A stretch of DNA of 64,000 bases from Amaurobius ferox (Eukaryota > Arthropoda > Arachnida > Araneae > Amaurobiidae), in NCBI GenBank assembly GCA_951213105.1, contig OX578140.1, positions 123,931,649 to 123,995,648 of the forward strand, read 5' to 3'. This document shows, in pieces, positions 55,679 through 64,000 of this stretch. The stretch's first letter is position 1. Every line of letters starts with the position of its first letter. A program made the position numbers and the translations under genes. The notes beneath the pieces were generated by a model. It did not search any database and had not been told where the DNA came from. It saw only the letters and a program-made list of their open reading frames with translations.

Positions 55679-58600
55679 TCGAGATAAAATTTTCGTCTTG
55701 AAGTTGAAATTGTCTGGTCGTGCTGAAAGACTGATCAAATCCATTCCGAAACTAAACCAAAGCACAAATTTTACTGAAGTTGTTAACGCACTCAAGGACA
55801 ATTTTACAAAAAAGGAAAATATTGCCAGGAATGTTGCTAACCTGGTCAATTGTAAACAAATGATTAACGAAGAGGTTCGAGAATACGCGAACCGCATAGA
55901 AGCTGAATCCAATGTGGCTTTCCCACAAGATACTGGGACTGACAATGAAGATTCCCTGAGAACTGCTATATTACTAAATGCATTTAAGAAAGGGTTGAAA
56001 ATCATTATTCGAAAAGCCGTTTTATCTGCAAATCCACAGTCATTTGAAGCTGCTAAAGAGATTGCAATATTGGAAGAAGAAGTGCAAAATGAAGTGCTGG
56101 AAGAAATGACAGAAGACATAAATGCTGTGAGAATTGAAAATGACCCTAAACATGAAATTGAAGAGCTGAAGAAAGAATTGAATTCAAAGAAGAAAGAATT
56201 TGAGAAATTAAGAAGAAAATTCAGTGAGAACTCAGGAAAAAGAAAGAAAAGACTGAATGAAATAAGAGAAGATCTGGAAAAGAGCAATTCCAGTTTTGAA
56301 GATTCATTGTTGGATACGCCCTCTACAAGCAGATACAATGAAGATGAATTGATAGAGGAAGATTGGGAAGATATTCCAGTAAAGAAGAAACATAAACCAT
56401 CAACATCTTTTAAAACTTCTACACCATCTAGAAGAACTGACAATAGAAACCGTTTCAGTCAAAGAAGAACTCCGGTTGCCTCACAGGAAGAAGAGTGGTA
56501 TGTTAAAAGTCCATATCAAAATTATTCTCCAAGAAAGAACTTTCAGTCTTTTAGAAGACCTTTTCGTAACAGTTTTGGTAGAAATTCAAATTTCCAGAGA
56601 AGAAATTTTTCAAATTTTAGAAATTCTTTTGATAATTATAAATCTCAAAACTTCAATAATTTTGGATACAGAAGAAATAACAGATATTTTAATAATAGAT
56701 TTGGTAATAAAAGACAATTTAGAAGACAGAATTTCAGAACACAAAACTTTCAATCTCCAAATTTTAACAAATCAAACTCTGAAATTAGTTGCATGACGGA
56801 AATTAAAGCTCCTTGCCAGAAAAATTTTCCGGTCATTTCTGTTTTTGTTGAAGATGTCAAATTCAATGCATTAATCGACACTGGAAGTTCTATAAACATT
56901 ATCTATAGTGATGCCTTACAGAAAATTGATCCTCGAAAAGTGCAAACAAAACATACATCCATTATTGTGAAGGGAGTTGGGGATCATGATGTTTGGGTTG
57001 ATGAGAAAGCTTCTTTTCTTTTGTCCGTTGGAAAAGACAATATTGTGATTGAATGCTGCATTTTAAACACACCTGCACCTAACGAATACAACATGATTTT
57101 GGGAAGTACCTTTCTGCATAAAAATAAAGTGACCATTGCCTTTGGACACAAAGATGTTCAACCTGAGATATCTGAGTGCAATGCTATAAATTATAAATAT
57201 GATAGAAGAAATTACAATTTTACAAATGATGTGGATTATAGATCCAAAGACACAAATTTTTCGAGAAATTTTAGAGGATATGAAAATAAGTGTGATAATG
57301 GATATTTATTTGAACAAAACAATTTCCACAATGAATTTAGAGATGTCGACTTTAGAGATTTTGATGCAAATGTGAATGAAAGATCAAATTATGAATGTGA
57401 AAATGATTTACATGAAATGCAGATGAATGATTATGTACATACAGACAGATCCTTGACAGAAAACAATACCAGTGATGATGAAAGTTTTCAGACAGAATGT
57501 GATAAACATGATGAAGGAAGTTCACAACAAAACAAGGCAATAGGTATTGCCAAAGCGTTTAAGAAATGTGTTTTAAAACCATCTTCCGAGTCATTTGTTA
57601 AATTAAAAAGAAATTACAAATTAGAAAAAGACACGACAATTTTACTTGAACCTATTAATAGTAAAGAATTTTCTGCAAATAAAATTTTTGTCGCCAGAAG
57701 CATTCATAAAATTCCTGAAAATGACTTTTTGTATGCAAAAATTGCAAATCCATCAGAAAAGTGTGTTTACATAAACAAAGGTATGAAATTAGGAACTTTC
57801 GAAAACATCTATGAAGCTGATATTGACATAAATAATAGAGTTGACATTGAAAACTGTATTGAAGAGAATGACACATTTGATGCACGGGGAGGAGATTTTG
57901 ATTTAAAACATATGAATTATGCCCAGAAAAATTTACTTTTGAAATTGTTAAGTAAATATAAACATGTTTTTGCTAAGAATATGAAAGAATTGTCTGGATG
58001 TGACACCATACTGCATGAAATTAATTTGGAGTCTAACATACCTGTTAGACAAAAGCCATACAGAATTCCACATAATTTACAGAAAGAACTTTCGCGCCAG
58101 GTGAACGAATTGTTAGATGCCAAAATTATTCAGAGAAGTACATCTCCTTACAATACTCCTGTGCTGTTTGTTAAGAAACCTGATGGAAGTTATCGGTTAG
58201 TAGCGGATTTCCGAAAGTTAAATAAGATTACGATAGTGGAAAACTATCCTATTCCAAATATATCGGAATTGATAGATAATTTATCTGGAGCCTTGTATTT
58301 TTCGACTCTTGATTTAACCAGTGGATTTTATCAATTGTGTTTACATCCTGATGATTATCCAAAAACTTCTTTTTCAACACCTGACGGACACTTTGAATGG
58401 ACCAGAACTCTATTTGGTCTTAAGAATGCGCCCGCATCCTTTCAGAGATTGATGTCTCTGGTGCTGGCTGGCATATCTGGAATTTACATTGACGACATCA
58501 TCGTTGCTTCAAGAACATTCGAAGAACATTTGAAAAAACTAGAAGAAATTTTTGTAAGATTAAGTAAACATGGTCTTAAATTGAAACCAAGCAAATGCTA

Positions 58601-61229
58601 TTTCTTCAGAAAAACAATTAAGTATCTTGGATTTTTGGTATCAAATGGAAAAGTACAACCTGATACTCATAATTTGGAAGTTGTAGAAAAATTTAAAATT
58701 CCTAAATCAATTAAGAATGTGAGACAATTTCTTGGACTCACTGGATTCTATAGAAAATTCATAAAAGACTATGCTGAACTTACCCTTCCACTGACAGATT
58801 TACTAAAGACTAAGAATAATGAAAGTAAAAAGAAATTTATGTGGACAAATGAAGCTCAAAAATCTTTTGAAATTTTAAAAGGAAAACTTTTGTCAAAACT
58901 AATTTTGACCCTTCCAGATTTTAGAAAACCATTTATTTTACATACTGATGCTTCAAATCACTCTTTAGGCTGCTATTTGTCCCAAGAAGATGAAAATAAA
59001 ATTTTGCATCCAATATCTTATGCAAGCAGAAAACTTAATGAAGCTGAATGTAAATACAGTGTGGTCGAAAGAGAAGCATTAGCTGTTGTTTGGGCTACAA
59101 ACTATTACAAACACTATTTAATTGGAAAACCTTTTACAATTTTTTGCGACCAGATCCCATTGTCGTTTGTATTTAAATTAAAAGATCCTACATCTAGATT
59201 GGCAATATGGATTGCATCTCTATCACAATTTGATTATCAAATAGTACATAAACCAGGAAAAGCAAACTTGGTGGCAGATTATCTTTCAAGAAATGTAGAT
59301 GAATGTACTAATACTATTGAGAACATTCCACGAAGATTTGTGTCACAATATAAAGTTATAAATCAAAATGTTAATCAAAATTTTCCAAGTGTAAATCCAA
59401 ATTCTAATAGTAGCAATATAAGAGAATCAGAAGTCAATTTGAATCCTGCCAATACAAATGAAATAAATGAAATTTGTGCTGTTGATGTTAATGAAAGTGA
59501 AATTCAAAATGAAAATAACATACAAAGTGGTCAATTGGAACAAACATTTACTTGTCCTACTTTGCTCATAAGAATTAAGAATGTTCAAAAATCTGACCCA
59601 AGATGCAATAAAATTATAGATCTCTTAGATAAGAACATAAAACCTTACCCACAAACTTTGGTATTTTTTAGAAAAGATGATATCTTGTGGTGTACTCATA
59701 AACACCCTAAGCGTAGACATCAAGAACAAGAAAGAGTTGTTCCACAAGAACTTGTGTCTGAAATTTTATGGTTACATCATGATTGTCCTACTTACGCACA
59801 TTTTGGATTTAGAAGAACTTTAGCTTCTGTGAGCAGAAAATACTTTTGGCAGGGAATGTATTCCCAAACCCAAAATTATGTGTCATCATGCGAAATTTGT
59901 GTGGTAAATCGTGGTTTTAGAAATAACAAAGCACCCATCCAAAAATTTTCAAAATCCACATATCCATTTGAGCGAATCGCCATGGATTGTGTCGGACCAT
60001 TACCTATATCAAGATCTGGAAATAAATTTATTCTTGTAATAACTGACTATTTTACAAGATGGCCTGAAGCATATCCCTTGGCTTCAATTAAAACTGAAGA
60101 CATTTTAAATTGCTTAGAGCACTATATGGCTCAGCATGGTATACCCAAATACATCGTCTCGGATCAAGGCACGAATTTTGTTTTTAGAACAGCAAGATGT
60201 TTTTATAAGAAATTGGGAATAATAAAGAATACTACTACTGCCTATATGCCTTCAGTAGATGGCTGTGTTGAAAGATTAAATGGTACTTTGGTCAGATCCT
60301 TGAAAAATATTGCATATAACGATAAAGATAATTGGGACAATTTAATCCACTTTGCTTTATTAGCTCATAGAAATGCCATACATGCTTCTACGGGTGAATC
60401 TCCTGCTTATTTACTCTATGGTAGAGATTTAACAGTTCCAAATACTTTGATTGCTGGATTTAAACCTCCTACATATGAATCAACATATGATTATGGTGAG
60501 GACTTGAGATTCCGACTTAAAAGAACATATGATGTAGTAAAAAGTAACTTGGAAAAAGCTGAAAATTCACAAATTTTACAACAACATAAGAAAGCGAAGA
60601 TGCCCAATATTAAAATTGGTGATTTGGTATATCTTTACACTCCTTTTTTGCCTCAAGGCCAGTCAAGAAAACTGAGCTCTTTTAACAGAGGTCCTTTTAA
60701 AGTGATAAAACAAACTTCTGCTGTAAATTTTCTTATAAAACATGTGATGAATCCCAAAAATGAACAACTGGTTCATGTGAACAGATTGACTCTTTTACCT
60801 CCAAGAAGAGAAGAATTGCAAAAATTTTCAAAACAAACTACTGAAAGTCAAAAACTGAACTCTAAGACAAATAGACTTACTCCTGTGATCACCGCTGAGA
60901 AAGACTCTGTGAAACTAAAATCTTGTTTATTAAAAAGTTCAGAAAAATCTCAAAACAAAAAGACTGTGAAAAGAGTAAGATTTAATTTGCCAAATAAAAG
61001 GGTAAATGAAAATGCTGTTCATACTAGATCAAACTTTCATGCTAATAAAAGTCAACATTTCACACCTGGAATTAATTCAAGTAACTTTGATAATAGAGGA
61101 AATGGAAGAATTATTTACAACAATAACTACAGAAATAGTTATACACCACACCAAAATCAGTATTATATGACAAACAGAAATACACGTACACCTTATAATC
61201 TTAGATCTCAAAGATTTTCACAATATTAA
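55584..61229 (+). CDS. gag-pol: Gag-Pol polyprotein, 1881 codons
   Basis: One uninterrupted frame. The first 30 codons overlap the N-terminal gag frame and are probably not used. Residues about 190-237 are a charged coiled coil (HEIEELKKELNSKKKEFE). Residues 312-395 are Asn/Arg/Phe-rich with no CCHC knuckle. Protease: DTGSS at 432-436, later MILGSTF. Reverse transcriptase: VADFRKLN near 875, LDL with D910, YIDD with D970 and D971. RNase H: D1122, E1164, D1189 and D1232; DQIPL replaces the usual DHxPL. Integrase: HHCC finger with H1399, H1406, C1436, C1439, then D1468, D1527, E1563 (35 residues between the last two). A GPF module is at 1703-1705. The C-terminus is basic and ends near YNLRSQRFSQY. 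All catalytic residues expected for the family are present. No chromodomain, no env. Confidence 0.95.
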   Translation: MDHSSLDPFRVLLAMQMNHFRTFWKSSPKWSNRDKIFVLKLKLSGRAERLIKSIPKLNQSTNFTEVVNALKDNFTKKENIARNVANLVNCKQMINEEVREYANRIEAESNVAFPQDTGTDNEDSLRTAILLNAFKKGLKIIIRKAVLSANPQSFEAAKEIAILEEEVQNEVLEEMTEDINAVRIENDPKHEIEELKKELNSKKKEFEKLRRKFSENSGKRKKRLNEIREDLEKSNSSFEDSLLDTPSTSRYNEDELIEEDWEDIPVKKKHKPSTSFKTSTPSRRTDNRNRFSQRRTPVASQEEEWYVKSPYQNYSPRKNFQSFRRPFRNSFGRNSNFQRRNFSNFRNSFDNYKSQNFNNFGYRRNNRYFNNRFGNKRQFRRQNFRTQNFQSPNFNKSNSEISCMTEIKAPCQKNFPVISVFVEDVKFNALIDTGSSINIIYSDALQKIDPRKVQTKHTSIIVKGVGDHDVWVDEKASFLLSVGKDNIVIECCILNTPAPNEYNMILGSTFLHKNKVTIAFGHKDVQPEISECNAINYKYDRRNYNFTNDVDYRSKDTNFSRNFRGYENKCDNGYLFEQNNFHNEFRDVDFRDFDANVNERSNYECENDLHEMQMNDYVHTDRSLTENNTSDDESFQTECDKHDEGSSQQNKAIGIAKAFKKCVLKPSSESFVKLKRNYKLEKDTTILLEPINSKEFSANKIFVARSIHKIPENDFLYAKIANPSEKCVYINKGMKLGTFENIYEADIDINNRVDIENCIEENDTFDARGGDFDLKHMNYAQKNLLLKLLSKYKHVFAKNMKELSGCDTILHEINLESNIPVRQKPYRIPHNLQKELSRQVNELLDAKIIQRSTSPYNTPVLFVKKPDGSYRLVADFRKLNKITIVENYPIPNISELIDNLSGALYFSTLDLTSGFYQLCLHPDDYPKTSFSTPDGHFEWTRTLFGLKNAPASFQRLMSLVLAGISGIYIDDIIVASRTFEEHLKKLEEIFVRLSKHGLKLKPSKCYFFRKTIKYLGFLVSNGKVQPDTHNLEVVEKFKIPKSIKNVRQFLGLTGFYRKFIKDYAELTLPLTDLLKTKNNESKKKFMWTNEAQKSFEILKGKLLSKLILTLPDFRKPFILHTDASNHSLGCYLSQEDENKILHPISYASRKLNEAECKYSVVEREALAVVWATNYYKHYLIGKPFTIFCDQIPLSFVFKLKDPTSRLAIWIASLSQFDYQIVHKPGKANLVADYLSRNVDECTNTIENIPRRFVSQYKVINQNVNQNFPSVNPNSNSSNIRESEVNLNPANTNEINEICAVDVNESEIQNENNIQSGQLEQTFTCPTLLIRIKNVQKSDPRCNKIIDLLDKNIKPYPQTLVFFRKDDILWCTHKHPKRRHQEQERVVPQELVSEILWLHHDCPTYAHFGFRRTLASVSRKYFWQGMYSQTQNYVSSCEICVVNRGFRNNKAPIQKFSKSTYPFERIAMDCVGPLPISRSGNKFILVITDYFTRWPEAYPLASIKTEDILNCLEHYMAQHGIPKYIVSDQGTNFVFRTARCFYKKLGIIKNTTTAYMPSVDGCVERLNGTLVRSLKNIAYNDKDNWDNLIHFALLAHRNAIHASTGESPAYLLYGRDLTVPNTLIAGFKPPTYESTYDYGEDLRFRLKRTYDVVKSNLEKAENSQILQQHKKAKMPNIKIGDLVYLYTPFLPQGQSRKLSSFNRGPFKVIKQTSAVNFLIKHVMNPKNEQLVHVNRLTLLPPRREELQKFSKQTTESQKLNSKTNRLTPVITAEKDSVKLKSCLLKSSEKSQNKKTVKRVRFNLPNKRVNENAVHTRSNFHANKSQHFTPGINSSNFDNRGNGRIIYNNNYRNSYTPHQNQYYMTNRNTRTPYNLRSQRFSQY
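56517..56769 (+). other. Asn/Arg/Phe-rich nucleocapsid-like segment
   Basis: Within gag-pol, residues 312-395. Repeated RNxF, RRNF, NFxN words (SFRRPFRNSFGRNSNFQRRN is representative). It sits where Gypsy Gag normally has CCHC zinc knuckles, directly before protease. Composition suggests RNA binding by a disordered basic region. Confidence 0.75.
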
Positions 61230-63464
61230 ATTTTGGTTGAGTTCACAATTTTTCAGAAATTAAATTTTGCAAGAAAAATCTCATTTAAATTTAAGTTGAT
61301 ACTTGTTTAAGTTTTTATATTTCAATATTGTCTTTTAAAATAGAATTTATGAAAGAATTGTTGTAATTTTAAAATTTATTGGAAATCTTGCATTTAAGTT
61401 AAAAAGTAAATAAGAAAAAGTAATTGATTTTGTGAACCATAATTTATGAATGTTTATATTGTAATTTAAATAATAAGTAATTTTGTTAATTGACTCTCTT
61501 TGGACTTTAAAATTTTTCGAGAGTCCTGCTTTGATTGTCTTTGATTATTTTGATGTGTTTTATTGAGAAAAAAATGTTTGATTACTTGTTTAAGTTCATG
61601 AAAATTGAAATGGCGTTGGTTTTGAATTGTTCCCCTATGTAAAAGGAGGAAATTTTTTGAAATTTTGGAAAAAAAAAAAGAGTAAATGATTTTGATAAAA
61701 TAAAATTGAAATTAATATAAAGTAAATATAAAGAATTTAAGTAATTTGAATTTGAAAATGGAAAGTTTGATTTTGAGAATTTTTGAAATTTAATGAAATT
61801 TTTTTTTGGAGATCAAAAGTAATGATCTCTTTTGAAAAATGTTTTTGAAACTTTGTTGCTGAGAGAGGTGGAAATTTTTGGCTGATGTTTGTTGAAATTC
61901 TTTTCTCTTGAAATTCCATTTCACATTGTTTTTTTTTTTTGACCAGCAGTTTCAAACATCTACACACATTTCAGTGAGACATCATATTTTTATGCTGCAA
62001 CCTCTTTTTCTGAAAGCTGGCTGGAGGACGCAAACATGGACATATTTACATTGGATCACAGATGAAGAAGCAGCTTGGCAAATTAAAGCCCCGGTGTTTT
62101 TGTGGCAGGACTGGAGTCCTGGACGACAACTTGCTCCGAGCCTACTTAGGAGGGTTGTGATTGGCCAGGTGGGAAACTGGTGAAGCTGTGAGGATGATGA
62201 TGATGAAGAAGATGATGATGATGACGATGATGGGGTCAGCGCAAGCTGTCCAAAATTTTTGTGACGTCCGTGGCTTCTGAGGCGTGTCCTGGCGTCCTGT
62301 TTCTGCTGCATTTGCATCCTGCACGCGAGTATTTTTTTTTCTTTTTTTTACACCTCCCTTTTTTGTTCTTGGCAACTCGTTAGTCCCCGCCGAGTTTTGC
62401 TCTTTGGATGTGTTCCTGCTCTTTTACATAACTGACGTGAATTTCAGGAGAATTTTTTCTCTTCTCTCTCTCTCAGTAGACAAATGTGTTTAAATGTAAA
62501 TTTTTTCTTTTGTGACATGAAGTGGTCACTTGTTTTAAGTTATTTCAGAGAGTTTTTGTTGAAAGTAAAGTAAATTGAAATATTTAAGATAAATGGAATA
62601 ATGTAATTATAAATGAATAATTTAAAGTAATATGAAAGTTGAGTCAGAATGAGAAAATTCTGAATTGTTTTAATGACAAAAATAAGTTGAATTAAAGTTA
62701 ATGTTGAATATGTTGAATAATTGTTGAAATGTTGAAAATTTGAAAGCAAATGTAATTTAAAGTTAATATGTTGAATTTGAAAGTAATTTAAAGTGAAAGT
62801 TAAGATTTAAATGAAAGTTTTTGAATTGAAAAATTGAATTAAGAAATTGAAAGTTGAAAGTGACTTTGTTCTCAAATAGTGAGACAATTTTTGAATGAGT
62901 AAAAGAATCTCATTACCTGAGTATGACAAATTTAATTTAAAAATTAATTTTCAAAATATTTAACCTTTTGATGAAAATTAAGAATTGTTTTGTGTCACTT
63001 ATGTGTTTTGAAAGTGAAAACTGTTGAAGTTTCGAAATTTTCAAATTGTTTATATTGTGTAAGTTGTAGATTCATATCATATCATGTTTTTGTTTCACAT
63101 CACCTGGTTGATCTCAATGTTGTTGATTGAGATATTGTGTTGTCAGGCAAAGTGCTTTGACAATTGTTTTCTATTTGAGTGTAATTTTATGTGAATTTTT
63201 GTAAAGGTTCCTTTAAGATGTGGTGACACCTTGTCATCCTTTTGGTTTTCTTTTGGTCTTTACCTGTGGTGATGAATGGCAGGGCCCGTCATTCAGATCT
63301 GCAGTGTTGTTGTCTTGAAAATGCGATGACGTCTCGTTTTCTCGCCCAAAATTTTGTTTTAAATTATTTTTACACTTAAAGGTTCCTAAGACTCTTTGTA
63401 AATTTTTGTGTTTTTGAGTGAGAGAAAAATTTTCCTCACTGTGTTCGGAAAATTTTTGCCTCCC
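61230..63464 (+). other. Long 3' non-coding region of the retrotransposon
   Basis: 2.2 kb with no ORF above about 110 codons. Long parts are a low-complexity mixture of TTGAAA, AAAGT and AATTT words (61300-61800, 62560-62900). Contains a GAT/GAA microsatellite (62190-62232) and a GC-richer part (62000-62420). A homologous env would normally lie here; none is seen. Confidence 0.7.
62190..62232 (+). repeat. GAT microsatellite
   Basis: About 13 GAT-type triplets with GAA and GAC interruptions. The Ser-rich minus ORF is its translation. Confidence 0.85.
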
Positions 63465-63477
63465 AGGAGGGGAGAGC
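63465..63477 (+). promoter_or_regulatory. Polypurine tract
   Basis: AGGAGGGGAGAGC immediately before the 3' LTR, the usual plus-strand primer site of LTR elements. Confidence 0.85.
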
Positions 63478-64000
63478 TGTCATGTCGCATTTCTGCGCCA
63501 TGAGCCTTTTCGTATTTTGCCGTGAGAGAAACATCCTTCTCTTCGTCCGTGCCTGTGCTGTGTTTTTTGTTAACACTTGTCTGTATTGAAATCGCATTGA
63601 AAAGCGCATTTGGTCGTGAATTCGTTGGGAATGTCTAGGTTTTACGTCTGGCCGAGATGCGTGACGTATGCTCGCCTGTTGCTAGGAGCGGCGCGCCTGT
63701 CCAATCAGGAAGAGGCGCAGCGGAGGAGAATTTTCTTTGCGTGGGCCCGAGCGACCCACAGTTTGCTCTCTTCGAGCTGGTGATCCCGACTATGAGAGTC
63801 GCATGAAGGATTTGTCTAGAAAATAGACAAAGGTTTTGGCCGAAATGGCTAAACTGGCGGAGATGGGCATTTGGTTCTAAAGGAAACCGCCCCTGCTTTT
63901 CTGGAGATGATTGAAGAAGAACCTGGAACCTACATTAACTCTTCTGTACTTTTTTTCTAAAATCTATATTTTTTATTCCAGGAACTCTGACATAGAAGTC
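63478..64000 (+). repeat. 3' LTR, truncated by the window end
   Basis: First 523 bp of the LTR, identical by eye to 53583-54105. Confidence 0.95.

Larger units (their letters stand above)
53583..64000 (+). mobile_element. Young Ty3/Gypsy LTR retrotransposon
   Basis: LTR, leader, gag-pol, long non-coding 3' region, polypurine tract, then a second LTR leaving the window. LTR starts are 9895 bp apart. The order protease, reverse transcriptase, RNase H, integrase identifies Ty3/Gypsy. No env-like ORF. Inserted into F2 copy F; the left flank is TTTTATGTAC. The right target duplication cannot be checked here. Confidence 0.95.

Noticed and set aside
55637..56443. 268-codon minus-strand ORF in the retrotransposon
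   Set aside because: Antisense shadow of gag; Ser/Phe-rich composition comes from the complement of Glu/Lys-rich codons.
61982..62375. env or accessory protein downstream of pol
   Set aside because: Available ORFs are short, some are GAT-repeat translations (poly-Ser, poly-Ile), and none has a signal peptide with a membrane anchor or an env-like layout.

Overview
This window looks like arthropod nuclear DNA: AT-rich, very gene-poor and packed with eukaryotic mobile elements of many classes and ages. A chelicerate is possible, but the sequence does not decide this. I found no bacterial-type genes, no rRNA operon, no CRISPR array and no intact canonical tRNA gene. Real coding capacity is one young LTR retrotransposon, one predicted two-exon gene of unknown function (30.1-31.1 kb, minus) and one candidate MADF-type first exon (21.3 kb). 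Other coding traces are broken transposases and reverse transcriptases.

Layout. 0-5 kb: head-to-tail array of a microsatellite-bearing element (family F1), capped by an inverted end. 5.3-5.9 kb: broken piggyBac-like transposase. 5.9-10.7 kb: three copies of a related family (F2) alternating with a spacer repeat. 10.8-11.2 kb: SINE with a 5S rRNA-like head and a tRNA-like body. 12.3-14.2 kb: possible pol tail, a tandem duplication and a 66-bp minisatellite. 15.4-17.4 kb: a perfect hairpin, a foldback with a mariner MITE in one arm and the empty site in the other, and a tRNA SINE. 17.6-20.4 kb: tRNA-like relics, family F3 and repeat R5. 21.1-21.6 kb: MADF exon with TIR sequences. 22.6-27.6 kb: a long-arm foldback with an 8-bp target duplication and two long-TIR elements with transposase traces. 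28-31 kb: tandem repeats, a short ORF and the unknown gene. 32.1-34.2 kb: F2 and F1 copies. 36.7-37.2 kb: short element carrying a THAP-like zinc finger. 38.2-41.0 kb: two Penelope-like reverse-transcriptase relics around a second mariner MITE. 42.1-43.0 kb: Jockey-type reverse-transcriptase relic, a foldback and a hammerhead-like motif. 43.6-44.1 kb: hAT-like MITE. 45.6-48.9 kb: F1-like copies and a Jockey ORF1 relic. 49.0-53.6 kb: tandem F3 units, F2 copies, hybrid SINEs and a large GT-rich tract. 53.6-64.0 kb: a Ty3/Gypsy element whose second LTR runs off the window.

Three families (F1, F2, F3) have unrelated bodies but one plan: a terminal stem-loop, then a CTGT or GT microsatellite, then a block ending in GAAATTTGGTA-like sequence. 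In F1 and F2 the far end also carries a short copy of one stem arm, and the two ends change together between families. F1 and F3 occur in head-to-tail arrays. This suits non-autonomous rolling-circle (Helitron/Helentron-like) elements, but that class is inference because no Rep/helicase gene is present.

The Gypsy element is very young: 523 comparable LTR bases are identical by eye, and it encodes protease, reverse transcriptase, RNase H and integrase in a single 1881-codon frame. It has no CCHC zinc knuckle, has an Asn/Arg/Phe-rich segment in its place, has no env, and shows one frameshift in the N-terminal gag part. It sits inside an F2 copy that also holds a SINE, so order of insertion can be read directly.
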